DNA of 64,000 bases from Anolis sagrei (GCF_037176765.1 NC_090024.1:246538571-246602570); one strand, 5' to 3'; positions 37,201 to 41,839 are shown, numbered from the stretch's first letter. Made by a program: numbers and translations. Notes: generated from the letters alone by a model not told the origin.

Positions 37201-38261
37201 CCTTTTCCCCCTCCCTCCCCCGTTGTGCCGTCGCACTTGGGGGCTATTAGTCTTAATGAAGGAGGGATGGACATGGCACTTTTCCCCCAAGGGATTGCTT
37301 CTTGCCCTCCTTTAGGAAACTGGAACTCCCAAAAACCCAAAACGCTGTAAATAGCTCAAAATAAGTTTTATTTATCACAAAGTCATTTCTTCAAAGCAAT
37401 AAGCTGGAAAACTTTAGAGGGGTGAAGGAAAACATACTCTACAGTCTCAATTAGTCCTGGGTCCAAGGGGTTTGAAGCTGAGAAGCCTCACCAAGTTTCC
37501 TCTTTCCTCAATGGCTGTGAATGCCGGAGCAAACCACAACCCCAGTTCATATGGCCTATGTTTGAAGACTCAGAATCTTCCTCTGGTGCCAAAAGAACTG
37601 GTGTGAAGGCGCTGGGGTCTCCTCAATGTTATCCAGGACGATCTGGACATAAAGCATGAGTCCCAAGGGTAAAAAACCTCAGAACTGGTGCTAAGAGGTA
37701 ACTTAAATCAGGGTCCTTTAGAGTCAGGTCTCTTACTCACGTCCATCTGGTACGACCTCTGAAGGCAGAATGAAGAGAAAGGAAGTTCTCCCCTCTTGCA
37801 GGGAGAGGTGGAGCCAAACAGTACTGATTGACAGCTACAAGCAACCAATCCATACAACTGTACACAAGCAAGGTAAAAAGGGGGCAGGATTAAACATGAT
37901 ACAACAGTTTAAGTCTTACAACTAACAGTTCTATACATAGGTGGCGCCACTCGCGCCGTCACACCCGTTCCTATACACCCCCTCCTTTGTCCAACACTAT
38001 CCTTGGTCGTCAACACCCCTTTTCCATCCCCTTCAACCCAGTCAACCCCGATCCCTCTTTCCTCCCTTAATCCTAATATTCTAACCCTATCCTATTTACC
38101 TATATATCTGTAAGAATAAGTCTTAATAAAAAATATTTTTTTAAAAAAAAAAGAGAGATCCCAGAGTTTTGGAGGGATGGCTTGGTGCATCTGGCTAACA
38201 TTGCCGTCTGTACCTCTGCCTTTTTGACCAATTGTTTCTCTTCTCTTTTGCAGCTGCCTAA
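2998..38261 (+). CDS. Multi-domain secreted Kunitz-WAP protease inhibitor gene (12-13 exons)
   Basis: Seen: a start codon and signal peptide at 2998, then exons 6860-6910, 11470-11637, 11996-12145, 15159-15293, 18273-18476, 19400-19567, 22115-22264, 23773-23907, 24835-25041, possibly 27677-27724, 32620-32790, 35288-35455 and the stop exon 38254-38261. All junctions are GT-AG in phase 1. The summed coding length is 1854 nt with the optional 48-nt exon (617 residues) or 1806 nt without it (601). Domain order is signal, linker, Ku-W-W-W, Ku-W-W-W, Ku, Ku. Known: Kunitz and WAP domains are secreted serine-protease inhibitors, and mammalian WFDC loci (eppin, WFDC8) mix both on one chain. Inference: a squamate WFDC8/eppin-like multidomain inhibitor; orthology is not proven, so no symbol is given. 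It converges on a second WAP gene on the minus strand. Exon skipping would stay in frame because all exons are phase 1-1. Confidence 0.85.
3205..3325. mobile_element. Short MITE-like repeat
   Basis: A palindromic module with GCATCTACAATGTAGAATCAA at one side and TATAGTGTGGATGC at the other. The same family appears near 38650-38830. It has the size and foldback character of a non-autonomous DNA transposon. Confidence 0.45.
3605..3663. repeat. (TTGG)n microsatellite
   Basis: GATT units pass into about ten TTGG units with one interrupting G. Confidence 0.9.
4154..6191 (-). mobile_element. Helitron, both ends present, minus orientation
   Basis: On the minus strand it starts TCTATATTAATAAAAATG at 6191 and ends GTACAGCTAG at 4154. 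It is flanked by A and T, matching the Helitron rule of insertion between A and T, 5' TC and 3' CTAG. Just inside the 3' end is GCAACGTGTGG, typical of the terminal hairpin. The body is almost entirely a polypurine/polypyrimidine satellite. No Rep/helicase coding, so non-autonomous. Confidence 0.75.
4300..5870. repeat. 427-bp tandem polypyrimidine satellite
   Basis: The marker CTTCACGTTTTGCTTCCAT recurs at 4365, 4791, 5218 and 5645, giving a unit of 426-427 bp and about 3.7 copies of nearly pure C/T. A simple (CCTT)n run follows at about 5890-5960. Because the unit contains almost no purines, all + frames stay open for hundreds of codons. Confidence 0.9.
6304..6512 (+). mobile_element. CR1 3' fragment
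   Basis: Starts within the [14 protein letters not shown] coding segment and ends in the CR1 tail GGTTCTATGATTCTTTGAG. Confidence 0.85.
6860..6910 (+). CDS. Exon 2: 17-codon linker exon
   Basis: A pyrimidine tract and AG at 6858-6859 precede 51 bases, followed by the donor GTGAGA at 6911. Read in phase 1 it encodes [17 protein letters not shown], a hydrophilic spacer without cysteine between the signal peptide and the first Kunitz domain. Length is a multiple of three, so it is skippable. Support is splice sites plus frame only; no domain confirms it. Confidence 0.6.
7428..8275 (+). mobile_element. CR1 fragment interrupted by a Penelope-like piece
   Basis: Encodes [20 protein letters not shown] through [18 protein letters not shown] and ends in the CR1 tail at 8275. 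The insertion at 8036-8197 is flanked by a repeated CAATATTCCTGCT. Confidence 0.88.
8036..8197. mobile_element. Penelope-like terminal sequence in head-to-head palindrome
   Basis: CAGTTCTTGTGGGTTTTTTC at the left is mirrored exactly by GAAAAAACCCACAAGAACTG at the right, arms of about 45 bases, followed by the usual Penelope-like end CCATGAAAGCCTTCGACAA. A 13-base target duplication (CAATATTCCTGCT) flanks the insert inside CR1. Confidence 0.65.
8345..9080 (-). mobile_element. Old L2-like LINE 3' region, split by a Sauria SINE
   Basis: TTAATTGCCCTCCATCCGAG and the downstream text match the organisation of L2 3' regions (GGCAACATACAGGGTGTTGCA homologous to the GLPLKT segment) but are diverged. 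It is cut by the SINE at 8430 and by the L2 inserted at 9081. Confidence 0.55.
8430..8582 (-). mobile_element. Sauria-type SINE, 5'-truncated
   Basis: On the minus strand it reads the diagnostic tail: GAAATGGAGATGAGCACC, CAGAGTCAGACATGACTGGA and a (CCTTTA)n end. Flanks repeat AAATTGTAAAAGAT on both sides, a target duplication of about 14 bases. Sauria SINEs are known from squamates. Confidence 0.8.
9081..10885 (-). mobile_element. L2-type LINE with Penelope-like insertion
   Basis: The minus strand reads [29 protein letters not shown] and QYADETQLL (RT core), then [19 protein letters not shown] and [11 protein letters not shown], with a (TAAA)n 3' tail at 9081. It is broken into frames; the 9945-10262 insert is a later event. 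Confidence 0.88.
9945..10262 (-). mobile_element. Penelope-like element terminal fragment inside L2
   Basis: Shares TATATGGCCATGTTCTAGAG and CTCCTGACGTTTCGCCTGCA with copies at 8036, 13262 and 26776. It is flanked by the target duplication ATAGGGTG (9937-9944 and 10263-10270). Confidence 0.75.
10886..11120. repeat. Tandem duplication, copy 2 (split by L2 block)
   Basis: Continuation of the unit that begins at about 8325 (CAACCAGCCATGGAAATTCA). The L2 cluster 8345-10885 was inserted after ..AAATTCA, and this half resumes with CACTAGGTGACCTTG. It matches 7240-7427 and 8276-8325. Confidence 0.75.
11135..11260 (-). mobile_element. Old CR1 3' end
   Basis: A degenerate CR1 tail: AGAGTTGGGAGAGACCAC, GGGCCATCTAGTCCAACCCC and AAAGCACCTTCGACAGATAG on the + strand. 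Confidence 0.6.
11470..11637 (+). CDS. Exon 3: Kunitz domain 1
   Basis: One 56-codon exon encodes a complete Kunitz/BPTI domain. It has six cysteines in the usual order (LCLFPP, GDC, WKC, GGC, EEC, QFC), the RFFFNS core and the [11 protein letters not shown] loop. The residue after the second cysteine (P1, [10 protein letters not shown]) is Lys, as expected for a trypsin- or plasmin-like target. Acceptor TTCTTCTAG and donor GTGAGG flank it, both phase 1. It opens the first Ku-W-W-W block and is the only Kunitz of the four with both a basic P1 and all disulfides, so it is the best candidate for classical inhibition. Confidence 0.92.
11996..12145 (+). CDS. Exon 4: WAP domain a1 (six-cysteine)
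   Basis: The 50-codon exon encodes a WAP four-disulfide-core domain: GDCPRR, AYC, GTC, KCC, RKC. Acceptor CTTACAG and donor GTAGGC give phase 1-1. Only six of the eight WAP cysteines are present. By spacing, C2 is replaced by Thr (four residues before AYC) and C7 by Asn (four residues after the CC pair, seven residues still separating CC from the last Cys). In the WAP fold C2 pairs with C7, so exactly one disulfide is missing. Its paralogue at 22115 has the same change, so the loss predates the block duplication. Confidence 0.88.
12310..12405. repeat. (CCTT)n microsatellite
   Basis: About 22 CCTT units with a single CCAT interruption, 165 bases past the WAP a1 donor. Confidence 0.9.
12475..13258 (+). 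mobile_element. L2-type LINE 3' fragment, plus orientation
   Basis: Encodes [57 protein letters not shown] and [10 protein letters not shown] across two frames, then an AT-rich 3' UTR ending AAATAAATACATAAA at 13258. Confidence 0.88.
13259..13820 (-). mobile_element. Penelope-like fragment with a tRNA-derived SINE inserted
   Basis: 13262-13545 matches the Penelope-like terminal sequence (GGCTATATGGCCATGGTCTA, GACGTTTCGCCTGCATCTAT), and its other end CCATGAAAGCCTTCGACAA is at 13800-13818. Between them, 13546-13790 is a minus-strand SINE ending in a recognisable box B (GGTTCGAA-like, here TTTGAACTTGTGACC reversed), with the tRNA head missing. Confidence 0.65.
13860..14877 (+). mobile_element. 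CR1 LINE, longest CR1 copy, nearly uninterrupted RT C-terminal half
   Basis: A 302-codon open frame includes [20 protein letters not shown], the catalytic KFADDTK (FADD box), [28 protein letters not shown] and the thumb/connection through GHLSGVI. It ends in the CR1 tail at 14860-14877. It is 5'-truncated within the RT domain but otherwise well preserved, so relatively young. Confidence 0.93.
15159..15293 (+). CDS. Exon 5: WAP domain b1 (six-cysteine)
   Basis: The 45-codon exon follows acceptor TTCACAG and ends at donor GTAAAG, phase 1-1. It encodes [18 protein letters not shown] and RRC, a WAP core lacking C2 (Phe at the aligned position) and C7 (Gly), while the seven-residue gap between CC and the last Cys is kept. 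This is the same disulfide as the one lost in WAP a1, although the replacing residues differ. The domain is acidic between C1 and C3 ([11 protein letters not shown]). The duplicate is at 23773. Confidence 0.88.
16257..16470 (-). mobile_element. L2 3' tail with (TAA)n
   Basis: (AATAAT)n followed by CTTTATTTGTACCCCGCCTC and AGAGCGGCTTACATAAGGCC, the L2 3' UTR pattern also at 41806 and 49776. Confidence 0.75.
16478..17108 (+). mobile_element. CR1 3' fragment
   Basis: Encodes [20 protein letters not shown] to GHLSGVI in one open frame of 174 codons and ends in three ATTCTATG units at 17090-17108. Confidence 0.92.
17532..17970 (-). mobile_element. CR1 3' fragment, minus
   Basis: Tail at 17535 (TCATAGAATCCTAGAATC), then CR1 coding on the minus strand ([20 protein letters not shown]). 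It ends abruptly near 17970. Confidence 0.9.
18273..18476 (+). CDS. Exon 6: WAP domain c1 (complete) with C-terminal spacer
   Basis: The 68-codon exon follows CTTCTGCAG and ends before GTGAGT, phase 1-1. It has a complete WAP signature: [27 protein letters not shown], eight cysteines with standard spacing. After the last cysteine comes VPPES and then about 25 charged residues ([12 protein letters not shown]...) without cysteine, which link the WAP block to the next Kunitz. It closes the first Ku-W-W-W block. The duplicate at 24835 keeps both the domain and the spacer. Confidence 0.92.
18600..19047 (-). mobile_element. Helitron 5' part carrying the hAT-shared module
   Basis: On the minus strand it begins TCTATATAAATAAAAATG at 19047 and continues into AACTACAACTCCCAAATGAC-type sequence also found inside the hAT elements at 15390 and 59080. 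The 3' CTAG end is missing. It lies between the WAP c1 and Kunitz 2 exons. Confidence 0.55.
19400..19567 (+). CDS. Exon 7: Kunitz domain 2 (P1 Asp)
   Basis: The 56-codon exon opens block 2 and is a close copy of Kunitz 1: six cysteines (ICLLPP, GDC, GKC, GGC, EEC, HAC), RFFYNS, and the [11 protein letters not shown] loop. The P1 residue is Asp ([10 protein letters not shown]) instead of Lys. Known: P1 dominates Kunitz specificity, and Asp is not favoured by trypsin-like proteases. Inference: either it does not inhibit such proteases or it works through another surface. Acceptor TTCTTCTAG and donor GTGAGA, phase 1-1, match exon 3. Confidence 0.92.
19585..19675 (+). mobile_element. CR1 terminal fragment
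   Basis: CTTGGCAGAATGGGGTTGGA and a short ATTCTATTATTCT end, starting 18 bases after the Kunitz 2 donor. Confidence 0.7.
19815..20729 (+). mobile_element. CR1 fragment
   Basis: From the FADD-region remnant (AAGTTTCCAGACGACACC) through [34 protein letters not shown] and GHLSGVI to the tail GATTCTATGATTC at 20728. Two reading frames. Confidence 0.92.
21005..21264. mobile_element. hAT-like MITE, CAGGC...GCCTG
   Basis: 260 bp with imperfect inverted ends (CAGGCATGTAGCCGGG and CTGGCTGCAGGCCTG) and an exact 8-base target duplication ACCATTGA (20997-21004 and 21265-21272). Poly-G and poly-C runs flank the interior. A larger relative is at 54521-55222. Confidence 0.8.
21508..21575 (+). pseudogene. 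Relic of a Kunitz exon 3' end and its donor region
   Basis: ATGTACTCTTACCTCAGTTC..GATGGAGGTGAGGGGCAGAAG aligns with the end of Kunitz exon 1 and its intron (..CACACAGAG|GTGAGGAGCAGAAG), and the following CCCAATTCTCATTTAG matches CCTGAAGCTCATTTGG after exon 3. The domain itself is gone. A similar intron piece without exon is at 20745-20790. Confidence 0.4.
21605..21738. mobile_element. Palindromic hAT MITE, 134 bp
   Basis: Left arm CAGTGGTTCTCAACTTGGGG is mirrored by CCCCAGGTTGAGAACCACTG. Arms extend over nearly the whole element (GGCCTACAACTCCCAGAAAT against its complement). Target duplication TTTTAGAG / GTTTAGAG, one mismatch. Confidence 0.88.
22115..22264 (+). CDS. Exon 8: WAP domain a2 (six-cysteine)
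   Basis: The 50-codon duplicate of exon 4 reads [21 protein letters not shown] and ends LPVGG like its twin. C2 is Ser and C7 is Asn at the aligned positions, so the C2-C7 disulfide is absent here too. Acceptor TTTCCAG and donor GTAGGC, phase 1-1. Intron sequence just after the donor also resembles that after exon 4 (GTAGGCCA and a following CC/GTC-rich stretch), showing that the duplication included introns. Confidence 0.88.
23168..23277 (+). mobile_element. CR1 terminal fragment
   Basis: GGCTGGATGGCCATCTGTCA through TTCTTGGCAG to TCTATGATTCTG. Confidence 0.85.
23405..23487 (+). mobile_element. CR1-like tail, older subfamily
   Basis: GATTGGACTGGATATCCCTT and CTAACTCTAGGATTCTATGATTC, diverged from the main CR1 group. 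Confidence 0.6.
23773..23907 (+). CDS. Exon 9: WAP domain b2 (six-cysteine)
   Basis: The 45-codon duplicate of exon 5 reads [23 protein letters not shown], and ends TKAIPG. C2 is replaced by Ser and C7 by Glu, so again one complete disulfide pair is missing and the spacing is retained. Acceptor CTTGCAG, donor GTAAAG, phase 1-1. Residues at the two lost positions differ from b1 (Phe/Gly), as expected if they drift once the disulfide is gone while the remaining six cysteines stay fixed. Confidence 0.88.
24835..25041 (+). CDS. Exon 10: WAP domain c2 (complete) with spacer
   Basis: The 69-codon exon is the duplicate of exon 6: [27 protein letters not shown], eight cysteines in standard spacing. 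The cysteine-free spacer starts [12 protein letters not shown] and is one codon longer than in c1. Acceptor TTCTGCAG and donor GTGAGT, phase 1-1. It ends the second Ku-W-W-W block; about 7.6 kb of repeats follow before the next confident exon. Confidence 0.92.
25470..26298. mobile_element. AT-rich hAT-like foldback element (TAGGCTTGGGCGAT...)
   Basis: Ends are TAGGCTTGGGCGATCC and GATCGCCCAAACCTA. The exact 8-base target duplication ATTTTTAC is at 25462-25469 and 26299-26306. The interior has many AATTCGTTA motifs and a 320-base AT satellite. The same family, with a separate duplication, is at 52601-53117. Confidence 0.8.
25720..26040. repeat. (TATAA/TAATA)n AT satellite
   Basis: About 320 bases almost free of G and C, including a pure (TA)n run at 25770-25795. 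It is internal to the foldback element. Confidence 0.95.
26776..27668 (-). mobile_element. Penelope-like element 3' part with GIY-YIG endonuclease domain
   Basis: The minus-strand frame 27668-27009 (219 codons) contains [17 protein letters not shown] followed by R..EH..., the GIY-YIG nuclease pattern as found C-terminal to RT in Penelope-like elements, and a basic segment upstream. Downstream lies the terminal sequence GGCATTCTCTCCTGATGTTT shared with 9945 and 13262. The RT domain is absent; a 5'-truncated copy. Confidence 0.8.
27677..27724 (+). CDS. Candidate 16-codon linker exon
   Basis: A long T-rich tract ending TTTTTAAAG precedes 48 bases, followed by the donor GTAAGC at 27725. In phase 1 it is open and encodes [16 protein letters not shown], a cysteine-free hydrophilic spacer comparable in size to exon 2. 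A nested alternative acceptor (TTCTACAG at 27700) would give 8 codons in the same phase. It sits right at the edge of a Penelope-like fragment, so it may be fortuitous. No domain supports it. Confidence 0.35.
28228..29481 (-). mobile_element. LTR-retroelement-like fossil segment with acidic reading frames
   Basis: On the minus strand it begins TGTTGCAGAGG and ends GGTTCACA, with an AATAAA at about 28280. Internal frames are acidic and repeat an I-R-E/D-I...PT..EEFEGF theme. No target duplication could be paired, so the boundaries are uncertain. Several breaks. The family is not recognised; possibly related in layout to the LTRs at 31348 and 44366. Confidence 0.35.
29866..31187 (-). mobile_element. 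Helitron with TG/TA microsatellite, split by a solo LTR
   Basis: Minus-strand 5' end TCTATATAAATAAAAATG at 31187. A degraded 3' end near 29866 keeps the GGGCCACAGCAACACGTGGC hairpin region. The long (TATG/TGTA)n tract (about 30700-31015) lies in the body. The LTR 29943-30698 is inserted. Confidence 0.65.
29943..30698 (+). mobile_element. Solo LTR (fossil), family 1
   Basis: 756 bp, begins TGTGACCGCG and ends GCGACGGTACA, with the exact 5-base duplication GTTTA on both sides and an AATAAA at about 30550. No internal region, so a broken (solo) copy. The same family is at 37224-37963 in the opposite orientation. Confidence 0.8.
31252..32396 (+). mobile_element. Sauria SINE, near full length, interrupted by an LTR fossil
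   Basis: 5' half 31252-31347 has the tRNA-like promoter: box A GTGGTGCAGTGGGTTAAA and box B GGTTCAAATCT. 3' half 32166-32396 has CTGCCAACCTAGCAGTTT, CATGCAAATG, GAAATGGAGATGAGCACC and a CCTTTATCTTTA end. The two halves join at the GCCCA duplication around the insert. Squamate-diagnostic. Confidence 0.85.
31348..32165 (-). mobile_element. Solo LTR (fossil), family 2, inside Sauria SINE
   Basis: 818 bp, minus strand TGTTGGAGTTCAGCC...GGGCAACA, exact 5-base duplication GCCCA (31343-31347 and 32166-32170), AATAAA near its 3' end. The 5' half holds an acidic coding-like stretch also seen in the copy at 44366. A broken, solo copy. Confidence 0.8.
32400..32475. mobile_element. MITE remnant
   Basis: GGCTGTTAGGAATTGTGGGAG and GAAGTCCAAAACGCCTGGAG resemble one arm of the 21605 palindromic MITE family. 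Confidence 0.4.
32620..32790 (+). CDS. Exon: Kunitz domain 3
   Basis: The 57-codon exon follows CTGTGCCTAG and ends before GTGAGA, phase 1-1. It has six cysteines (FCHLPS, GSC, RRC, KGC, LEC, RSC), VFYNS and the [10 protein letters not shown] loop. It is more diverged from Kunitz 1 and 2 than they are from each other, with GC-rich codons. P1 is Asp (GSCDAPSV), and the stretch between the second cysteine and FYN is one residue longer than in BPTI, which would alter the binding loop. An 85-base gap separates its donor from a 2.1-kb minisatellite. Confidence 0.9.
32874..34968. repeat. 66-bp minisatellite, about 32 copies
   Basis: The unit contains GATGTTCTCTATAGGCATTC, CTTGGTCCTTCAACATC and GTTCTGGTGGATCTAGAAAG, period 66. 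A variant (TATAGGTTTTCTCTTGGTTC with an extra A) recurs at about 33283, 33415, 33945 and 34275, spaced by multiples of 66, giving higher-order structure. The unit is 22 codons and open on both strands. It lies wholly in the intron between Kunitz 3 and Kunitz 4, starting 84 bases after the donor. Confidence 0.97.
35288..35455 (+). CDS. Exon: Kunitz domain 4 lacking the C14-C38 disulfide
   Basis: The 56-codon exon follows CTTTCAG and ends before GTAATT, phase 1-1. It keeps ICQLP, RTC, EDC and QFC plus RPRYFYNS and NANNFW, but the second and fourth Kunitz cysteines are replaced by Gly (HGIGDALRP) and His (YRGHHGN). In BPTI numbering these are C14 and C38, which pair with each other. C5-C55 and C30-C51 remain. 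The frame and splice sites are intact. Known: conkunitzin-S1 is a functional Kunitz toxin with the same missing pair. Inference: a viable two-disulfide fold, probably not a standard protease inhibitor. Confidence 0.88.
35899..36115 (+). mobile_element. CR1 3' fragment with a 5' foldback
   Basis: GCTGAACGGCTCTC followed after a few bases by GAGAGCCGTTCAGC forms a 14-base stem at the 5' junction. The rest is ordinary CR1 tail ending ATTCTATGATTCTATG. Confidence 0.85.
36626..38151 (+). mobile_element. L1 LINE, 5'-truncated, with nested solo LTR
   Basis: Encodes the L1 ORF2 C-terminus ([20 protein letters not shown], a Cys-rich segment, then basic tail) to a stop at 37142, a C-rich 3' UTR and a poly-A at 38132-38151. 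A 17-base target duplication AGAGAGATCCCAGAGTT is exact (36609-36625 and 38152-38168). The LTR 37224-37963 lies in its 3' UTR. Sits in the last intron of the + strand gene. Confidence 0.92.
37224..37963 (-). mobile_element. Solo LTR (fossil), family 1, inside L1
   Basis: 740 bp, minus strand TGTGACGGCGCGAG...GACGGCACA, exact 5-base duplication CCCGT (37219-37223 and 37964-37968). The same family as 29943-30698. A broken (solo) copy, younger than the L1 it interrupts. Confidence 0.85.
38254..38261 (+). CDS. Terminal exon: Ala-Ala-stop
   Basis: A strong pyrimidine tract and TTTTGCAG precede CTGCCTAA. With the spare G from the Kunitz 4 exon this reads Ala, Ala, stop, so the protein ends immediately after the last Kunitz domain. 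Short terminal exons of this kind are common in Kunitz/WAP genes. The 3' UTR follows in non-repetitive DNA to about 38650. No canonical AATAAA was found in that stretch, so the cleavage site is undetermined. Confidence 0.7.
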
Positions 38262-38649
38262 ACCAACAGAGACAACTTCCTGAAGGAAGCACAGAGAGGA
38301 CTCAAAACTCCTGGATCCTCCCTGGAGTATGATGAGACCACCAGTCCTGCGTGCCAGTATCTTCCATCCACATCTGTGTCCTTCCATCGTCACCCTATTG
38401 CTCTGTCTTCTTCCATCTCAGACTCTTTTAGCAGCCCAGATTAACATCCCGCTTTCTTCATCCTTTCTGGCCTTTCCCCTAAATGCCCTCACCCTCTATT
38501 TCTTCCTCTAATCTCTCCAACTCTCCCTTTGAGAGGCCCGTTTTGGCACAGTCAACAGTACCTGCCATTGCACCTTCTTCAACCCTCCTTCCTACTTTCA
38601 TCTTTCAAATGAAGTTTGAAGTACTTTCAAATGATGTTCAATAGTCTAA

Positions 38650-38830
38650 ACTTAGGGTGCGTCAACACTTTTGAACTTATGCAGTTTGACACCTCTTTTT
38701 CTGCCATAAAACATTGCCATAGGATTCCTGGAAGTTATATTGGTGTTAGGCTCCTGCACTGTTTGGCAATGAAAGCTAAAGGTCTTGTAAGACTACAACT
38801 CCCATGATTCCATAACTACAACTCCCAAAT
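38650..38830. mobile_element. MITE-like repeat (same family as 3205)
   Basis: GGGTGCGTCAACACTTTTGA, TATGCAGTTTGACACC and GACTACAACTCCCATGATTC. Confidence 0.45.
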
Positions 38831-40196
38831 GACAAAATCAATCCCCCCTCTAACCCTACCAGGATTCAAATTTGGGCATATTGCATATTTGTGCCAAATT
38901 TGGTCCAGTGAATGAAAGTGTTATGATCTATTTTCCCCAAGTTCTATGAGTGTTCACATTTTGGCACATAGAGTATTCATGCCAAGTTTGGTCCTGATCC
39001 ATCATTGTTTGAGTCCACAGTACTCTCTGGGTGTATGTGAACTACAACTCCAAAACTCAAGGTCAATGCCACCAAACCTTCCAGTATTTTCTGTTGGCTG
39101 TGGGAGTTCTGTGTCCCAAGTTTAGTTGAATTCCATCATTAGTGGAGTTCAGAATGCTCTTTGATTGTAGGTGAACTATAAATCCCAGCAACTACAACTA
39201 CCAAATGAAAAAATCAATTCTCCCCAACCCCACCAGCATTCAAACATGGGTGCATCGGGTATTTGTACCAAATTTGGTCCAGTGAATGAAAATACATTCT
39301 GCATATCAGATATTTACATTACGATTCATAAGTAGCAAAATTACAGTTGTGAAGTGGTAGTGAAAACAATTTTATGGTTGGGGGTCACCACAACATGAGG
39401 AACTGTATTAAGGGGTCGCGGCATTAGGAAGGTTGAGAAACACTGCACTAGACCAAATTCGGCACAAATACCCAATACGCCCAAATTGGAATACTGGTGG
39501 GGTTTGGGGAGGGGTTGATTTTGTCATTTGGGAGTTGTAGTTGCTGGGATTTATAGTTCACCTACAGTCAAAGAACATTTTGAACTCCACCAATGATGGA
39601 ACTAAACCATACTTGGCAGGCAGAACTTCCATGACCAACAGAAATTACTGAAAGGCTTTGGTGGACATTGTCCTTGTTTGGGAGTTGTAGTTCACCTACA
39701 TCCAGGGAAGCACTGTGGACTAAAACAATGACGGATCTGGACCAAACTTGGCATGAATACTCAATATGCCCAAATGTGAACACTGGTGGAGTTTGGGGAA
39801 AATAGACTTTAACATTTTGGGAGTTGTAGTTGCTGGGATTTATAGTTCACCTACAATCAAAGAGCATTCTGAACCCCACCAATGATAGAATTGAGCCAAA
39901 CTTCCCACACAGAACCCCCATGCTCAACAGAAAATACTGTATTTTCTGATGGTCTTCGGCGACCCCTCTGTCACCCTCTCGCGACCCCCATAGGGGTCCC
40001 GACCCCCAGGTTGAGAAACACTGGTCTAGTGAATGAAAATACATCCTGGATATCTGATATTTACATTACAATTAATAACGGTAGCAAAATTACAGTTATG
40101 AAGTAACAACAAAAATAATTTTATGGCTGGGGGTCGCCACAACATGAGGAACTGTATTAAGGGGTCACGGTATTAGGAAGGTTGAGAACCACTGCT
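38831..40196. mobile_element. Cluster of hAT-type fragments in opposite orientations
   Basis: A + fragment ends GGTTGAGAAACACTG at 39452, a minus-oriented half runs from about 39456 to CCCCCAGGTTGAGAAACACTG at 40022, and a + tail ends GGTTGAGAACCACTG at 40195. All carry the TATAAATCCCAGCAACTACA module of 15390-17202. The junction sequence (ACTAGACC / GGTCTAGT) suggests an inversion or nested insertion. Confidence 0.65.
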
Positions 40197-40625
40197 CTAT
40201 GTCCTATCTCAAAATTTAAGATATTTTGGGGAGGCCCTGCTCTCGGCCCTGCCTTTGGCGCAAACACGCTTGGTGGGGACGAGGGACAGGACCTTCTCGG
40301 TGGTGGCCCCCCGCCTGTGGAACTTGCTCGCCAGCAAAATCAGGTCAACAACATCCCTCCTCGCCTTCAGGAGGAAATTGAAAATGTGGTTATGGGACCA
40401 GGCCTTTAGGTAGCTGGCAGATAATTGACAATGGTAAGAATGATAATGCTATGGGAAATGGACTACGGACAGGCTTCCGATTGTGTTGTGCTCGCTGAAT
40501 TCATTTCTACGTAAAGCTAGACAGCCAGTATTATTGTACTTTTAATTAATATAGTTTTTTTTATTTTCAAACTAATTTTAAAATTAATTCATTGTGGTTA
40601 ATATGTAATTCTGTATGTATCATTT
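40197..40625 (+). mobile_element. L2 3' fragment
   Basis: GGGGAGGCCCTGCTCTCGGC, GTGGTGGCCCCCCGCCTGTG (VVAPRLWN equivalent) and GTTATGGGACCAGGCCTTTAG, then an AT-rich 3' UTR. Confidence 0.8.
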
Positions 40626-40632
40626 ATATGTA

Positions 40633-40935
40633 ACTAGCTGTCCCCTGCCACATGTTGCTGTGGCCCAGTCTGTTGATCTGGAAAATAAAGTAATGAGAAA
40701 GTGTTGGTTTCTAATATATGTAATTTCTGTATGCTTGTGGGTAAACAGTATTTCTTGCTGTTTCTTTGTCAGTGTTGATGTGGAGAGTGTCTGGTTTGCC
40801 CACCCTGGAACATGCAGGATATCATTGTCCTTCTTTAGGGGTCCCTTTCAAATCTATGGTACTATATCTGTGTGTGTGTGTGTGTGTGTGTGAATAATAC
40901 CTAATCTATCTATCTATCTATCTATCTATCTATTA
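40633..40935 (-). mobile_element. Helitron 3' fragment with (TG)n and (TCTA)n
   Basis: CTAGCTGTCCCCTGCCACAT at 40634 is the reverse of the Helitron 3' end. 40665-40865 matches 58460-58680 of the Helitron at 57841 in reverse. It ends in TG and TCTA microsatellites. Confidence 0.65.
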
Positions 40936-40939
40936 TTAT

Positions 40940-41490
40940 TTCCCGGGCGTAGGGGTCCAAAATGAGAAAAGCGAGATAGCAGTTTGATTAAGAATCAAGC
41001 ACAGAAAAATATGGCACTGAAACGGGGCCGATCCACCATTTTGAGATTTTAGCGGATACGGGGGCCCAAAAAGGCCTTTGTATCCGCGGTTCCAATTGAC
41101 ACAGATTCGGCCTCCCCGGGATTCCCAGAAGGCATCCCAGGCAGGCCCGCGGTTGCCCGGAGCCTAGACAGGGGTTTATTTCATGCTTGGGTTAGCTTTA
41201 GGCCACGAAGGACACAAAGTATCAAGTGGAAAAGTTAAAAGTTGCAAATTTCAAGTATCTTTATTAGGGATTGGTTACAAAGTAAGGAGAGGGGGAAAGT
41301 AATAGAAAGAGTGCAGTCCTAGTTTTGAGCTGTCTGCTGGGGCACATTTTATCAGTTGGTCCCAAACTTGGCTCCCAGGAACTGCGGAACTCTCCTCTGC
41401 GGTTCATACCAACTTAAAGGCGGGGGCCTCCGCCACTCTCTGGGTCAATTCTACATTAGTTCTACAGTAGAGACGCAGCCAGAGAAAGGG
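40940..41490 (-). mobile_element. Possible LTR fossil, GC-rich
   Basis: On the minus strand a CCTAATAAAGATACTTG polyadenylation-like block follows GC-rich sequence. No terminal duplication was found, so family and ends are undetermined. No host coding is seen here. Confidence 0.2.
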
Positions 41491-41519
41491 CAATTGATTC
41501 ACACTGCAAAAAAAGGGGG

Positions 41520-41805
41520 GGGACTGCAAATCCTATGAGGAGTGGCTGAGTGAGCTGGGGATGTTTAGTTTGGGGAAAAGAAGGCTGAGAGGAGGGGACA
41601 TGAGAACTATACTTGAACATTTGAAAGGATGTCTGATTGAGGAGAAAAGCCCCAAAGACTAGGACACAACAGAGCAATGGATTCAAACTGCTAGAAAAGA
41701 GATTCCACCTAAACATTAGGAAGAAAAGAGAAGTTCAGCATGGAATATGCTGCCTGGGAGTCCGGTGGAGTATCCTTCTCTGGAGGTTTCAATCAGTGGA
41801 TGGAT
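41520..41805 (+). mobile_element. Old CR1 subfamily fragment
   Basis: CCTATGAGGAGTGGCTGAGT and GAAGGCTGAGAGGAGG with many differences from the main CR1 group. Ends at the L2 tail. Confidence 0.7.
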
Positions 41806-41808
41806 AAC

Positions 41809-41839
<31 letters not shown>

